64,000 nucleotides of DNA, taken from Otis tarda (taxonomy: Eukaryota > Chordata > Aves > Otidiformes > Otididae). The notes below the pieces were generated by a model. It saw only the letters and a program-made list of their open reading frames with translations, searched no databases and had not been told where the DNA came from. Made by a program: the position numbers and the translations under genes. The stretch covers positions 54,271,463-54,335,462 of the forward strand of contig CM048554.1 of assembly GCA_026413225.1 (NCBI GenBank), given 5' to 3'. Positions 51,571 to 62,800 of the stretch are shown here, piece after piece (the first letter of the stretch is position 1; each line of letters begins with the position of its first letter).

Positions 51571-51787
51571 CGCGGCGGGCGCGGGGCGCGGCCGGGAGCC
51601 CCCGCTCTCTCCGCCGGTCCCAACGGCTTCTCCTCGCCCCGCTGCCAGACGAGGTGGTGGGGAGGCGAGGGGTGGTGGTGTCGGGGGGCGGTGGGGTCTC
51701 CCCCTTCCGCGCTTCGGCGGAGGAGGCTGCGCGGGCGCGGGCGGCTCCGCGCTCCGGCCAGGTCCGCGCCGCCGCTCCCGGTACGGC

Positions 51788-51884
51788 TGGAAAGGCGGAG
51801 AGAGGAGGAGGAGAGGGAGAGGAGCGGCGAGGAGGAGGAGGAGGAGGAGAGCGGAGGGAGGGGGTAGGAGAGCAGGAAGGAAGT
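51788..51884. repeat. Purine-rich GGA-type tract (pyrimidine-rich on the ITPKB sense strand)
   Basis: About 97 bases are almost all purine on the plus strand, dominated by GGA and GAGG units. On the ITPKB sense strand this is a CT-rich leader or promoter segment. It probably contains length variation between individuals, as simple tracts do. It may lie close to the transcription start. Confidence 0.7.
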
Positions 51885-51924
51885 TGTGAGCCTGTCTGGG
51901 GTTGAACTCAGCGGAACAAGTTTC

Positions 51925-52026
51925 TTTTTTTTTTTTTTTTTTTCTGCTCGCTCGGCGCTGCTCGGCTGGAGGGAAACACTGAAAAAAAAAAAAAAGTTTC
52001 CATTGTTAACTAAGGGGAAAAAAAAA
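51925..52026. repeat. Poly(dA:dT) tracts inside the CpG island
   Basis: On the plus strand there is a run of 19 T (51,925-51,943), a run of 14 A (51,982-51,995) and a run of 9 A (52,018-52,026). The T19 and A14 tracts are inverted with a 38-base GC-rich spacer, so they could pair in single-stranded form. Such tracts resist nucleosome wrapping. On the minus strand the A14 tract reads as T14 followed by CAG, which resembles a splice acceptor. Confidence 0.85.
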
Positions 52027-52787
52027 CCACCCCACCGCCGCCGCGCTTTGGCCGCTGTGGGTTAAAGACACACGAGCCATTTTCCACCCGCGGCCGGCCC
52101 GGGCGAGCGATGCGGGTCGGGCGGCGGGGCCCGGGGCGGGGGGAGAGCCACGACCCTGCCCCCCTGCGCCTGCCGGCCTTCGCCCTCCCGCCCTGGGCAC
52201 GGCGATCGCGGCGAGGGGCGGCGCCTGCACCCCGGGGGACGCAGAGCTGAAGGCCACCCGCGTCCCCGTGTGCCCCGCTCGAAGGCGTGGGCTGGCCCAG
52301 GCATTTCGCGCTGCATTCCCCTTCCCCCAGGCGTGGCCGTCCACACCAGGCACAAGTTGGTGCCGAGCTCTCGCTTGATGGGCTGCGTGGGTTTGGGTGA
52401 GCGTGTCCTGTGTGGGGAGGTAGCCCCCAAACACCAAAAGTGAGGGCTGAGAGCTGTGACGGGGACATCTACTGGCTGCGGCACTGCCCCAGGTTTAAGC
52501 AGGGCTGCAGCTCACCTCTCCAGGACAATGTCCGCCCTTTCTGGTCCAGGGTGGGCCACAGACAACACTTTCTCAGCTCCTGTGGCCCCCTCAGGCACGG
52601 GTCCCGCTTGGCAAGAGGGAGCAGGCTCTTGGCTGTGATACAGCATGATTTCTGCGTCAAGATAACTCATTGGAAAGAGTTGTCTGTGTGTCAGCACTTC
52701 AGGAGAGCAGGCTCTGTGATTCGCTCTCAAAGTAGTAGTCAAGGTCAAACCCAGATGGCAGTTTTGGGGTTGGTTTGGACTGGCCAA

Positions 52788-52818
52788 AGGAAAAAAAAAA
52801 AGAAAAAGAAAAAAAGAA
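52788..52818. repeat. A-rich simple tract
   Basis: About 30 bases of A with single G interruptions (A11 G A5 G A7 pattern). Confidence 0.9.
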
Positions 52819-53354
52819 CAGCAATTTGTCTCTGTTGGGATTCACAGCTAGGAATTTCCCCTAGGGAGGGAAATTGATGTCACAGCGGACCAGCTTTTTG
52901 CAATTAAGGCATAACCTCTACAGCGTAAACAGGGGCAGTGAGGTCTCTGAATCTGCAGAAGGTGTGGATTGCCAATCCCACAGGCAGACAGACAGAGACA
53001 CCCAAAATGAGCTTATGTTTGTTTTTCCAGTAAAAGAAATGCTATTTTGAATTCAGTGCAGGAAAAGAGATTTTTAGACTCTTTCCACTCCAATCCGTTT
53101 CCTCAGTGTCTGTGCTTGGTCAGGAACTGGTCTTTCATGAAATAAAGAATGTGGGCCATCTTTCTCAGAGAAGTGACCCTGCTGAGAATAATGGCACTGT
53201 TCATGGGTATAAGCTTCCCCCTGTCTGCAAATACCTGCAGATTCTGGTCATCTGTCGCTCCCATGCCCTGATGTCTGCGTAGACACATCAAAAAGTAGGA
53301 ACTTCTGAAAGAAATAATAAATCCAGGAATACATGCAGATAAACAGGTATTGTC

Positions 53355-53371
53355 TTTTTTTTAAAAAAAAA
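53355..53371. repeat. T8A9 self-complementary tract
   Basis: Eight T run directly into nine A, giving a 16-bp perfect AT palindrome. Confidence 0.95.
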
Positions 53372-53469
53372 CCAGCCACACTATGCCATGCTAATAGCAT
53401 CTGTGTGTATTTGCAAGCACTAATGCATATCCATGCATGTTTTGACTGTTCTTTGGGGTTGTTTAAGAG

Positions 53470-53498
53470 TATTTACACCAGTGTAACCACAATGGGTG
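53470..53498. repeat. Possible fragment of the same repeat (TTACAC-CA-GTGTAA)
   Basis: A perfect 6-bp inverted repeat, TTACAC and GTGTAA with a 2-base spacer, followed by CACAATGGGT, resembles the 'atttacaccagtgtaaat' arm of the dispersed element. Confidence 0.35.
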
Positions 53499-53901
53499 CT
53501 TAAAGCCCTTTCTTAAAGCCACACAAATTCAAGCACCATTAGAAATTCATCCTATCAGAAGAGGACAAAGGAGTGGCGAATTCACTATGGCACATTCACT
53601 GATACAAAACTCCCTAAGGGAGACCTGGCCTTAAAACATGGCAGCATTTTTGTCACAGAAACACGTGATGGCCAGAGCTAGAGCTGTTCTGTGGGCATTA
53701 TATACAACAACAAGCTTTTATTTATGAAGGAAGTGGCTAATAAAAGTGGAAAGAGGGAAAAAAAAGTCTAGGGATAAATCCCTTTTCAGAATGAGTAGGT
53801 ACAGGAGGGAAATAATTGTTTCCAGATTGGAGCCAGGCATCAGTCCACATTGTATAGTGAAGAAAGAGCAGACAGCTTCCAGCACACTTGTTTCCAATCA
53901 A

Positions 53902-55105
53902 ATCATAGAATCATAGAATCATAGAATGGTTAGAGTTGGAAGGGACCTTCAAAGGTCATCTAGTCCAACCCCCCTGCAAGAAGCAGGGACATTCCTGACT
54001 AGATCAGGTTGCTCAGGGCCTCATCCAGTCTGGCCTTGAACATTTCCAGGGATGGGGCCTCCACCACCTCTCTGGGCAACCTGTTCCAGTGCTCTACAAC
54101 TCTCATTGTAAAAAATTTTTTTCTAATATCTAATCTAAACCTACCTCCTTCTAATTTAAACCCATTACCCCTTGTCCTATCACAACAGGCCCTACTGAAC
54201 AGCTTCTCCCCATCTTTCCTGTAGGCCCCCTTGAGGTATTGGAAGACCGCTATCAGGTCTCCCCGGAGCCTCCTCTTCTCCAGGCTGAACAGCCCCAACT
54301 CTCTCAGCCTGTCCTCATAGGAGAGGTGCTCCAGCCCTCTGATCATCTTGGTGGCCCTCCTCTGGACCTTCTCCAACTGGTCCATGTCCTTCTTGTGTTG
54401 GGGACTCCAGAACTGGATGCAGTACTCCAGGTGGGGTCTCACCAGGGCGGAGTAGAGGGGCAGAATCACCTCCCTCGACCTGCTGGCCACGCTCCTCTTG
54501 ATGCAGCCCAGGATGCGGTTGGCCTTCTGGGCCGCAAGGGTGCATTGCCGGCTCATGTTGAGCCTCTCGTCTACCAGCACTTCCAAGTCCTTCTCCTCAG
54601 GGCTGCTCTCAATCCATTCTCCGCCCAGCCTGTATTTGTGCCTGGGATTGCCACGACCCAGATGCAGGACCTTGCACTTGGCCTGGTTGAACTTCATGAG
54701 GTTGGCACGGGCCCACCTCTCCAGCCTGTCCAGGTCCCTCTGGATGGCATCCCTCCCTTCCAGCGAGTCGACGGCACCACACAGCTTGGTGTCATCGGCG
54801 AACTTGCTGAGGGTGCACTCTATCCCACTGTCCATGTCGCCGAAAAAGATGTTGAACAGGGCCGGGCCCAACACGGACCCCTGAGGGACGCCACTGGTGA
54901 CCGGTCTCCACTTGGACATTGAGCCGTTGACCACCACTCTCTGAGTGCGGCCATCCAGCCAACTCCTTATCCACCGAGTGGTCCATCCATCGAACCCATG
55001 CCTCTCTAGTTTAGAGAGAAGGATGTCGTGCGGGACAGTGTCAAATGCCTTGCACAAGTCCAGGTAGATGATATCCGTTGCCCGTACCTTGTCCACCAAG
55101 TGGAC
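53902..55105 (-). mobile_element. CR1 LINE, 5'-truncated
   Basis: This is a non-LTR retrotransposon of the CR1 family, the dominant interspersed repeat of birds. The 3' end on the minus strand (plus-strand 53,902-53,927) is the short 8-bp repeat that ends CR1 elements: three ATCATAGA-type units seen from the plus strand. It is preceded by the usual 3' UTR (53,928-53,998) and the C-terminal part of ORF2. Similarity to the CR1 polymerase fades near 55,100, so most of the element is missing. That is normal for CR1, which inserts mostly as truncated copies without clear target-site duplications. The open reading frame suggests a fairly young insertion. It sits about 1.5 kb upstream of the ITPKB CpG island, in antisense orientation to the plus strand. 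Confidence 0.96.
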
Positions 55106-55117
55106 AATGGAAACCAA
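53999..55117 (-). pseudogene. CR1 ORF2 fragment: reverse transcriptase C-terminal part
   Basis: An open frame of 372 codons ends at TAG (53,999-54,001). It contains reverse-transcriptase motifs in order: [12 protein letters not shown] (residues 18-29), then [16 protein letters not shown] (about 76-91), then the catalytic FADDTKL (106-112), followed by the CR1 thumb and C-terminal region ending in EALSNLI. The endonuclease domain and the N-terminal half of the polymerase are absent because of the 5' truncation. The frame opens at a TTG about a dozen bases beyond the CR1 similarity, so no genuine start codon is present. It has no stop or frameshift in its 1.1 kb, but without its N-terminus it cannot act autonomously. 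Type 'pseudogene' is used for a truncated mobile-element ORF. Confidence 0.93.
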
Positions 55118-57651
55118 GTGTCTGAGGTTAGCCTAAATGGAAAGCACAAACTGAAACAGGTTGCTAGTCCACTCCAGGGACAAGGATGGAGGCACAAAGG
55201 GAGACAAGTTTCTTTCATAGACAGACAGATGTCTCCAGGTGCCCGCCAAGAAGCCCCCTCCATGGCTTCAGCACCATTGCATTAGGTGCTGTACAAAGAG
55301 AACAAATGATGGTCCCACTCTGACTCACTTGCAATCTCAGTGTACATTCTTCAAGTAGAAGTCCAATGATGGGTCTTAAAAAATCTTGCTTCTGCTTAAG
55401 CTATGTTCTTCATCTGAATTTATACTCCCTGCTTCCAAAGAAAATGATTGCAGTGCTTGAGGATACTGAAGCAGGCTGGGTTAGGGGAAGCAGTTGATTC
55501 AGCCAGTTTTTGTGTGGGCAACTTGTCCTTATTCAAAAGAGTGGGGCCATTAAAATGAACAAGATCTTCCATTGAGGAAGGGCACATATCCATTGCAGGA
55601 TGTATTTAGTCCTGAAATATGAAGCAAGGACACACACTCACAGAAGGGTATGGAGCTGTCCTAACTGTGTAACATCTCCAGCTGACACACTGGTATTTGG
55701 GGAAAGAAATATCACAGCTGTCAAAGCTAACGGCCTCCCAGCACCTCTGTGTACTTGAAGGGAGACACATTAATTATCACATCTTATTTAAAAATAGTTG
55801 TCCCAAATATGCTCACTGTGCCCCATGAGCCATGTCTGTGGCTCAGCTGGGCTACAGCTGCTGTGCCTCTGGGCTCGGAGCCGCCAAGCGCTGCGGGGTG
55901 GTGGCTGTTTGTACGGGCAGCGGGACGGTTGCTGCTGTATGTGAATGCATGGGGCAAAGAGGACGTTTGGCTGCCGGTGGGAGCATGGTTCTTGCAGCAG
56001 GAGCATCTGTGCCCCACTGGAGCCGGATGAGTGGGCTGTTCAGGCAGGAGGAGAGATCAGCTGTGCAGGAAGTGAATGCTGGATAGGAAAAGCAGGCAGT
56101 ACAGCCAAGGCTGTTTTACTCTTTTCAACCTCTGCCATGGCCCTAACTAACATTTTGCTTTGACTGTTGCTAAAGCCTGCTTCTGGGCATAGCCCTCCAG
56201 GGCTAGGGGAACCCTGGCAGACCAGTGCAGTGCTCATGATCCTCCCAAGCACAGGCAGAACTGTCCTGTGCTACTTACACCCTCTTCCTCTGGAGTCAAG
56301 GTCCTGGTCCATGTCTCAAGGCTTGCTATGCTGAGCCCTGGGACAATATCTAAAAGGTTGCCAGAATATGAAGATGGAGATGGTGATGCTGGCCTCTGCT
56401 CACATCATTTTGAGGGCCTGAGCCTTGGCAACAGACTCCCCAAGATCGAGCTGGTTGCAAGTCTCAGCACTTCCCACTCTAAGTGCATGGCACATTCCTT
56501 CCTCTGACCTGCTTTCTTTAGGGAAAACCCAGAGAAACATATACTGATTCGAAGAAGAACCCTTTCCCCAACCCAAAGCACAATAACAAGAAAAAAAAAC
56601 CAACAAAAAAAAAACCCAAAATACCAAAACTCAAAACACCTTACCATATCAAAGTCCTGTACTGCAGAAATACCTCCTCGGTACCTATTTCATGGAGAGG
56701 GGAGAAGAGTTGCACAGTAGATATTGGTCATCCTATTCACTTAAATCCTTGGAGGCACCCAATTAATATGGCTTGGGCTGCATTATAAAGCTGGAGCAGG
56801 ACAGAAGAGACCACAGTCTACTTAGTATCAATCCAATTGTAAAAACAAAACAGAAGAAGTCATAACAATTCAATCACAAAACAACTATGATCCTAAAGCA
56901 CCCTCCTTGCATTCTTCCTTTATTATAACATTAATTTTTAAAATTATTACTCTCTGTCATATTTTGGACTGGTTGGACAAGACAGCGTTCACTGTGTTTC
57001 AAGCTGAGCTGTCCGAACTGTCACTGTTCATTGAGTTCAGCATCAGAAGGACTGTCAGCATCCTTGCTGTGGAAGTGGGTATTTTATGGCATTTCCTCAC
57101 CAGTGAGTTGAATCTTACAATCATGTAAAATACAGAAATAAATTGATAAATGCAGAGTAATTCTATAGTCTGTAGACTTGCTTTATGTTTATGTCAGTGT
57201 CATGGAGAATATATCTGGCTAATATTTTACAAGAAAAAGAACCACAGAAGGCTCAAGAGGAAACAGGACACTGAATTATGTACTGAGAATTGCCTACATT
57301 CAGGCAGGTGACTGTCACAGGCATGGCACACTTCTGATCTGGCTGGGCTGGCAGGGGAGACAGAGGCCTGAGAAAAGGGCTCTGGATGTTTATCTTGCAC
57401 CAGCCCTTTTGCACTGCATCAGTGGAAAACAGGTCAGAAAGACACTGTTCTTCCCAGCTCTCAGTGACCTCTGAGCTAGGTTATCTGGTCATTTGCTTCC
57501 CTCCTGCTGTCCCGCAGGAACACACATAATGGCAGAATTAAGCACTAACTGGCTAATATTTTTTTTGCCAGCTCGTGTTCAGAGAGCAAGAACACAGGGC
57601 TCTGCAGAGGCACCTGTAGCAAGTCAATGTAATTTAGGGCAGCCTGTGTAC

Positions 57652-57687
57652 TGAGCTCGTACGTCTGCCTGAGCTCATACGTTCACC
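57652..57687. repeat. 18-bp tandem duplication (diverged)
   Basis: TGAGCTCGTACGTCTGCC is followed by TGAGCTCATACGTTCACC, matching at 14 or 15 of 18 bases. Confidence 0.9.
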
Positions 57688-57819
57688 TAGAAAACAAAGG
57701 ACCCAGTTTTGTTCTCTGGGAGCCTCCTCCACACATTCCTGCCTGCGCCTCACCCCATGCCGTACCAAGTCATACAGCTCGGCACAGCCAAGAAAGCCAG
57801 CCAAAGATCTCGGCGGTCT

Positions 57820-57920
57820 GTTCCTGGCTCTGCCCCTGCCACGCTGTGGGGTGTTAGCAATGTGGTTTATTGCCTCTCCGTCTTGGTTCGCCGCCTGTGA
57901 AACGGGCAGTACGTACTAAG
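57820..57920 (+). mobile_element. Possible old MIR-type SINE fragment
   Basis: The order of short matches follows the MIR core: GGCTCTGCC, then GCCACGCTGTG, then a gap, then TGCCTCTCCGTCTTGG and CCTGTGAAACGGGCAGTA. These correspond to the MIR segments for 'tctgccac...ctgtg', 'cctctctgtgcct' and 'ctgtaaaatgggg'. The copy is strongly diverged, as expected for a repeat older than the bird lineage. I made the comparison from memory of the consensus. Confidence 0.45.
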
Positions 57921-58576
57921 ACATCCTGTGTCTCCTAGGGTATTTGTCGCTGTGACCTGCCTGAGGTTTCATGTACACTTGGGGTCCTTGGAGGAAGGGA
58001 TGCATATAGGCTACGGGTCCATGCACAACACACATATGCAGAGCATTAGCGCTGGGCTAAGAACATCAGTTTGGCTCACAGGCTCCAAGTTTTGCAGCAG
58101 GGCTTCGGAGAACTGTTACAGAGTTCAAGAGATTAAAATGTATGTATGGAAAATATTATGCATAGCAAAGTGCTCCGATAAGGATTTATATACACATACA
58201 ATAGGCAAGAAAGTTTAGGAACCCCAGAACAAGCACAAGATGTTACATTTCCTCTTGACACAATGCATATATGCCAGTGGTACCTTTGTCTTTCCCTCAG
58301 CTAGTAAACTCCCCAGGATGAAGATGTGAAGGTCTCGTGTGAATGCCCACTGGTTTTATGTCTGGATATGCCCAGCAGTTTCAGAGCCACCCTTCCTGGT
58401 TTTTCCTGGTGCCAGAGAAGAGCCCAGCTCTGCAATTGGTGTGGGCCACAGCTGTGGTCCCCTGTGCTGCAGCAGGGCTTTACATTGGCACGTTGGCCCA
58501 TGGTTGCTATTTGCTGATAATAAGAATATAAACACATGTGTATGTTTGGGGAGTAGCCCATGATTCAGCATGAGTG

Positions 58577-58608
58577 TTTTCTTTTCTTTTTTTTTTTTTT
58601 TTTTTTTT
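58577..58608. repeat. T-rich simple tract ending in T22
   Basis: T4, C, T4, C, then 22 T. It is followed by GCACAG, so on the plus strand it resembles a polypyrimidine tract plus acceptor. No exon-like frame follows. Confidence 0.9.
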
Positions 58609-59855
58609 GCACAGACCAAACTAGAGGCACTTAGGAACACATGAAATATGTATTGTTGAGTTTTACAGAGGTTCAGTAAAAATAAAATTATAAAGGGAAA
58701 TCCTTCTCTGGTGGACCCTGAGGCTACTGAAACCTGTACCTATGTCTGTGGTTGAGGTGATAAAACAGTTAGTTAGAATTGAAATGCTGCTTCATTGTAT
58801 AAAGAGGTTTTTCCTATTCATGGGTCACAGTTATTCCACTAGACTGTGACCACATAACCATAATTGGGCAGCTTTGCATTTGTTTGAGATAGCTACGATC
58901 ACAGCAGGAAAAGACAAGCTATTTTTTAAAGTGTGCAGTGTGTTACATAGACTGCTTTGGGTTCAGTCATATATGACGGGGATATTCAGCCTCCAGGGCT
59001 GTGAGATTCCACTGCATCTTTTAGGGATGAGATGAATATGGAATCACAAGAGATGCTGTCCAAGTTTCCACTCTGCAATGAGTGATCTCTGTGTTTTGAA
59101 AAACTGGAAGAAAGAGGGCACTGAAGAGGACATGATTAATAATTTTAAAGCCCATACTGGGCTGTGGGCATTTAATTTAAAATACAGCATGTTGGCTCTC
59201 TCCAAGAATCTATTTTTGCCTGTGGTATAATAATGTATTTTAAGGATTTACCATAATATTTCTGATGGACAGGTGTTTACCTTTGTTCAATGTCTGTGAA
59301 ATGAAAAAAGCTGAGCTTTGAAAGAGTGCAGCACAATTTAATAAACTGGCAGATCTAGGTTGATTCTTCATAATTTTGAATAGCTAAAGCAACAGAGCTA
59401 TGAAAATATTCCTAAATGATGTTGCCAGACAACAGTCTATTATCTGTAATATTTTCTGTATGTAGCATTGTTCATTGCCACGCAACAAATTGCAAAGATC
59501 AGCAGACCCTGACCCTGAAAAGCAGCTGTATTATAGCAGTCACTGGAAAACACCAGTCCTTGCACACAAAATTGTTTCAAGCAAGAACATCATGCCTAGA
59601 CAGATTGAGATCTGCACACTGGATCATGCTTTTCCTTTGAACAACTAGAGGTAAGGAAAGCACTTATGGGAAGAAGAGCAAACATGTCCACCTAGGAAAA
59701 TTTTCAGCCCTATCACAAGTTTCTATACATACAGACATACATATTATGCCCAAGCATAATAAGGCTGCATTTTAATAGCACCACGAGCAGCTTCTCCATT
59801 GCCAACTAGTACGAGTCGGAGCCTTGTTTCCCTGCCCCTGCTCTGGAGACAGCCA

Positions 59856-59886
59856 CTCTAGGAACTGTGAACTGCTCTAGGAACTG
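59856..59886. repeat. 12-bp direct repeat, spaced 7 bases
   Basis: CTCTAGGAACTG occurs at 59,856-59,867 and again at 59,875-59,886 with no mismatch. Confidence 0.9.
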
Positions 59887-62800
59887 CCTCCACAGTTCTG
59901 GATTTGAGCAGCAGTTTCAGCAACACAGCATAGTTTTCCTTGCTGTGCTCCCACCTCCTCTGGCTGACATGCTGAGGACAAGGCTCCCTCTTGTGCTGCC
60001 CTTCCTCCTTCCCCGGGTGTTTCCAGGTTGCTCCTGAATCAGCAGTTATTTATCTCTGGGAGGCCACATGTCTAGAACGATTTTTAAGCCACCACTGCAG
60101 ACTACAGTTTCAGATCATTGACATTTCCCACTCTACTACCATGTGCTCTCTAACCCTGGGCAAATTTCTACAGCTGGAGTTTTCACCTCTGTGTAACTAA
60201 ATTAAAGCATTTAAACCTATATTTAGGTGCCTGAGTAAGAAGGCAGATTTCAAGAGATGGGACAGTCCCTCACCTCTCCATGAAGTTTGCCACTCTTCAC
60301 AACTCTCTATGCTCCAAGGAAGGGGCTCCCCATTCTTCTTTTCCTTTGGAAAACGTGAAAGATATTTCATGGTCTGGCAGGTACTAACAGTGTGAAGCTG
60401 CTTGAAATTAGATATCTAAAAAGCCATTACAGCTGGGGAAGGTGAAGATCTGGCCCAGAGAGGAGACATAAACCATCCGCTTCCAAGCTTGCTGAATGAA
60501 AGCTGATGAGCTAGACTGCAGCACTAATGGGTTCCTAAATGTTACGTACTTGCTCTCTACTTCCTGCCGGATGGGGATGGATACCACAGAGTTCCAGCTG
60601 GCTGCTCTCTTCTTCCCAGGGGAATTCACTGAATTGCCTAAGGAACTTAATGAGATGCAAAAGTGAGGGCAGAAGAGGAGAGGTATGGGGCCTGCAGGTC
60701 CTCAGCAGAACCCCTGTGTTTACTTCCCACTCATTCTTCAATCCTTTTTCATCCTTTGCTCTCCTTTCTGGATACATCTGTAGCTCTTGTTGTCTGAACC
60801 AGACTCTCCCATGACCCCTGACAGCAGCATTCAGGACCAGGTTATCCAGGACTTCAGGCTGCCCTGAGGCAGGCAGAACTGGCAGAAGATGGTGTTGCAG
60901 AGGGGCATGGCAAAGAGGCTCAGCTGCTACTGGCGGGGAGCTTCCAGGCCTCCCTCCAGCTGGGCCTTCACGCCCCCACGTTCCTGCCACTCTGCCCACA
61001 GACTTCTGCTGTTTGAGAAGAGGGGGACAGAGAGACACCTGCCCCAGACAAAAAGAGCATAGAGGAGGGAGAACCAGGAGAGCTGGTGAGGCTCTGCTGG
61101 CCCCAATGCCAAGTGGACTGCTTTGCCCTCAGAGGCTGTGGCTTCTTGAGGCTGGTGGAGATATTGCTTCTTCACCCCTTGTGAACACAGCCTGCACCCC
61201 CCTTTTCTGAAGGCACTAGAAAAGCTGGCAGCCACAGTGGTCTTCTCTCCACTGAGAACTGACCGAAACTGTTCTTCTTCAGGGCTGTTTTACAAGGAGC
61301 AGGAAGAGGGCAACTGGACAGAGCGCTAAAGATTAACTTTGTAAGTCTGTCTTCCTTTGACAAAATGTTTGAGGTTTGCCAGTTCCCTTACATTCTCTCC
61401 TGCTGGCTGAGGACAGCCTTGCCCTGAATAGGAGAATGTGAACAGTGCAAGACCTCAGCCATCTGACATCTTCCTGTCTTCTTGCTCAGAGAGAGGGACA
61501 TTAATAAAAGCTGCCAGAGAAATGCCTTGGAATGACCCTTCCTGATAGGAGAGACAGTATCCTGGAAACAACCATCATTTGTTGGCAGAGATACTCACTT
61601 CATTCCTTAGCTACACAACCAAATTTCTTTAACTCTTCTCAGGGTCATTTTTGGACTGGATTGCAGCTGTGTTTTATGTAAAAAAAAAACCCAAACCAAC
61701 CCAAATCAACAACTTTGTTTCCTTCTGTTTTACATTTCTGACATTTCCTAAAAGGAACAAAATGTAGAAACAGTGAAATGTTTTTCTTTTTTACAGCCCT
61801 ATCTATCATTAACAGAAAGTTTACTTAACATCTCTTCTTCCTTGTGAAGGTGATGGATAGGGCTGAACAAGACTTACAAGATCCAGTAAGTGAGATGCCA
61901 TTTGCGTCATCAGCAACAGTGCTCATCGGGAACTCATCTACCATTTTTATGGTTTCAGAAAGAGATGTGGAGGAAGAATGGAGCAGGCTGAGATTTATTA
62001 CTGTCAGTGGAACAGACGTTAATGGTAGACAAATGGAAATTTGGATTCTTTGCAGAAACAGACGCTATGTGAGGCTGTCGAGTTAGGCAGAGCCCTGTTT
62101 TTGGAGGGAACGTCACGTGAGCATACTCAGACTTGAAACCTCCAAGAAAGACAGTTGGAGGCTGCCTTAGCAATCAAGAAAGTGTTAGCAATCCAGAAAG
62201 TGGTGCATCACTGATGAGCTAAAGAATAGAGTTCACCAGAGCTGTCCTGCTCAGCAAGCTGGGCCCGGTTCTTCCTTGGATGTCATCCCATTATATAGTT
62301 GCTGGAGAGACACTGGAAGGGACTTCAGAATAACAGGTGAAACTCTTGTCTTCTACAGATCAGCTTCCATTTTGCTGCAGTAGGGTTTCTTTTGCACACT
62401 GGAGACTAGGAGATGAACTCTAACAGCTAACAAAATGCCAGCCATCAGATCTACTCTCTAAACAGTGATCTTGCATGCTTTTTTTTAGGTGGCATCTTAT
62501 GCTTCCCAACCCCTGGCTTGAAAGCCCTGAAGTACCTGCACTTTCAGATTCCCATCCTCTTTCCTTTCCCAATGATTTCCTTTCCCAAAGAAATTGACCT
62601 GGATGGGAAGTGATGAGTATACACTGGGTTTTTTTAACTCTTAGGAATACTTCTGAAAGTTGAGATAAGGAGAATTAGAGTGCCAAAACACCCATGTTAC
62701 TGGAAGTGCTAAGTGCCCTACGAAGCTGCTCCAAAGTTCTTGAGACCCATGCCAGAAACTCTTTCACTTTTCAGCCTCACTGAAACTCCTAAATTGCCAG

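Larger units (their letters stand above)
51483..51900 (-). other. ITPKB: ITPKB non-coding exon 1 (5' end approximate)
   Basis: The 3' boundary is a strong donor on the minus strand, CTCCCAG|GTAAGC, with the last exon base at 51,483. The sequence upstream is very GC-rich. On the sense strand it is CT-rich around 51,790-51,885, as in many TATA-less CpG-island leaders. The transcription start is not fixed by the sequence, and 51,900 is a working estimate. An acceptor-like T-run plus CAG at 51,995-51,979 means the exon could instead be internal and begin at 51,978. The only ATG I see between there and the donor starts a 20-codon uORF. Confidence 0.55.
51240..52360. promoter_or_regulatory. CpG island, probable ITPKB promoter
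   Basis: This is the only long stretch in the window with very high GC and abundant CpG. It covers inferred ITPKB exon 1 and the sequence upstream. GC-box motifs occur at about 52,118-52,143 (GGGCGG and GGGGCGGGG). No TATA box is obvious at a suitable place, consistent with a TATA-less CpG-island promoter. Poly(dA:dT) tracts at 51,925-52,026 interrupt the GC-rich sequence and would favour a nucleosome-depleted gap. A divergent plus-strand transcript is possible but no splice or coding evidence supports one. Confidence 0.75.
52361..53901. other. Non-coding stretch between CpG island and CR1
   Basis: No gene is visible. It contains an A-rich simple tract (52,788-52,818), a T8A9 self-complementary tract (53,355-53,371), and a short piece resembling the old palindromic dispersed repeat (53,470-53,498). 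The left edge still carries part of the upstream ITPKB promoter region. Confidence 0.6.

Noticed and set aside
51249..51905. Open frames of 218, 190 and 118 codons in the CpG island
   Set aside because: Stop codons are rare in such GC-rich sequence. The translations are low-complexity alanine, arginine, proline and glycine strings without domains.
54239..54922. A 227-codon plus-strand frame in the CR1 element
   Set aside because: It is the antisense shadow of the CR1 polymerase frame.
58577..58700. T22 read as the poly(A) tail of a minus-strand retrocopy
   Set aside because: No polyadenylation signal lies just upstream on the minus strand and no gene-like sequence adjoins it. Treated as a simple repeat.
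60120..60240. CCCTGGGCAAATTTCT followed by CCTCTGTG, MIR-like
   Set aside because: Only two short matches, with poor spacing and no core. Weaker than the fragment at 57.8 kb.
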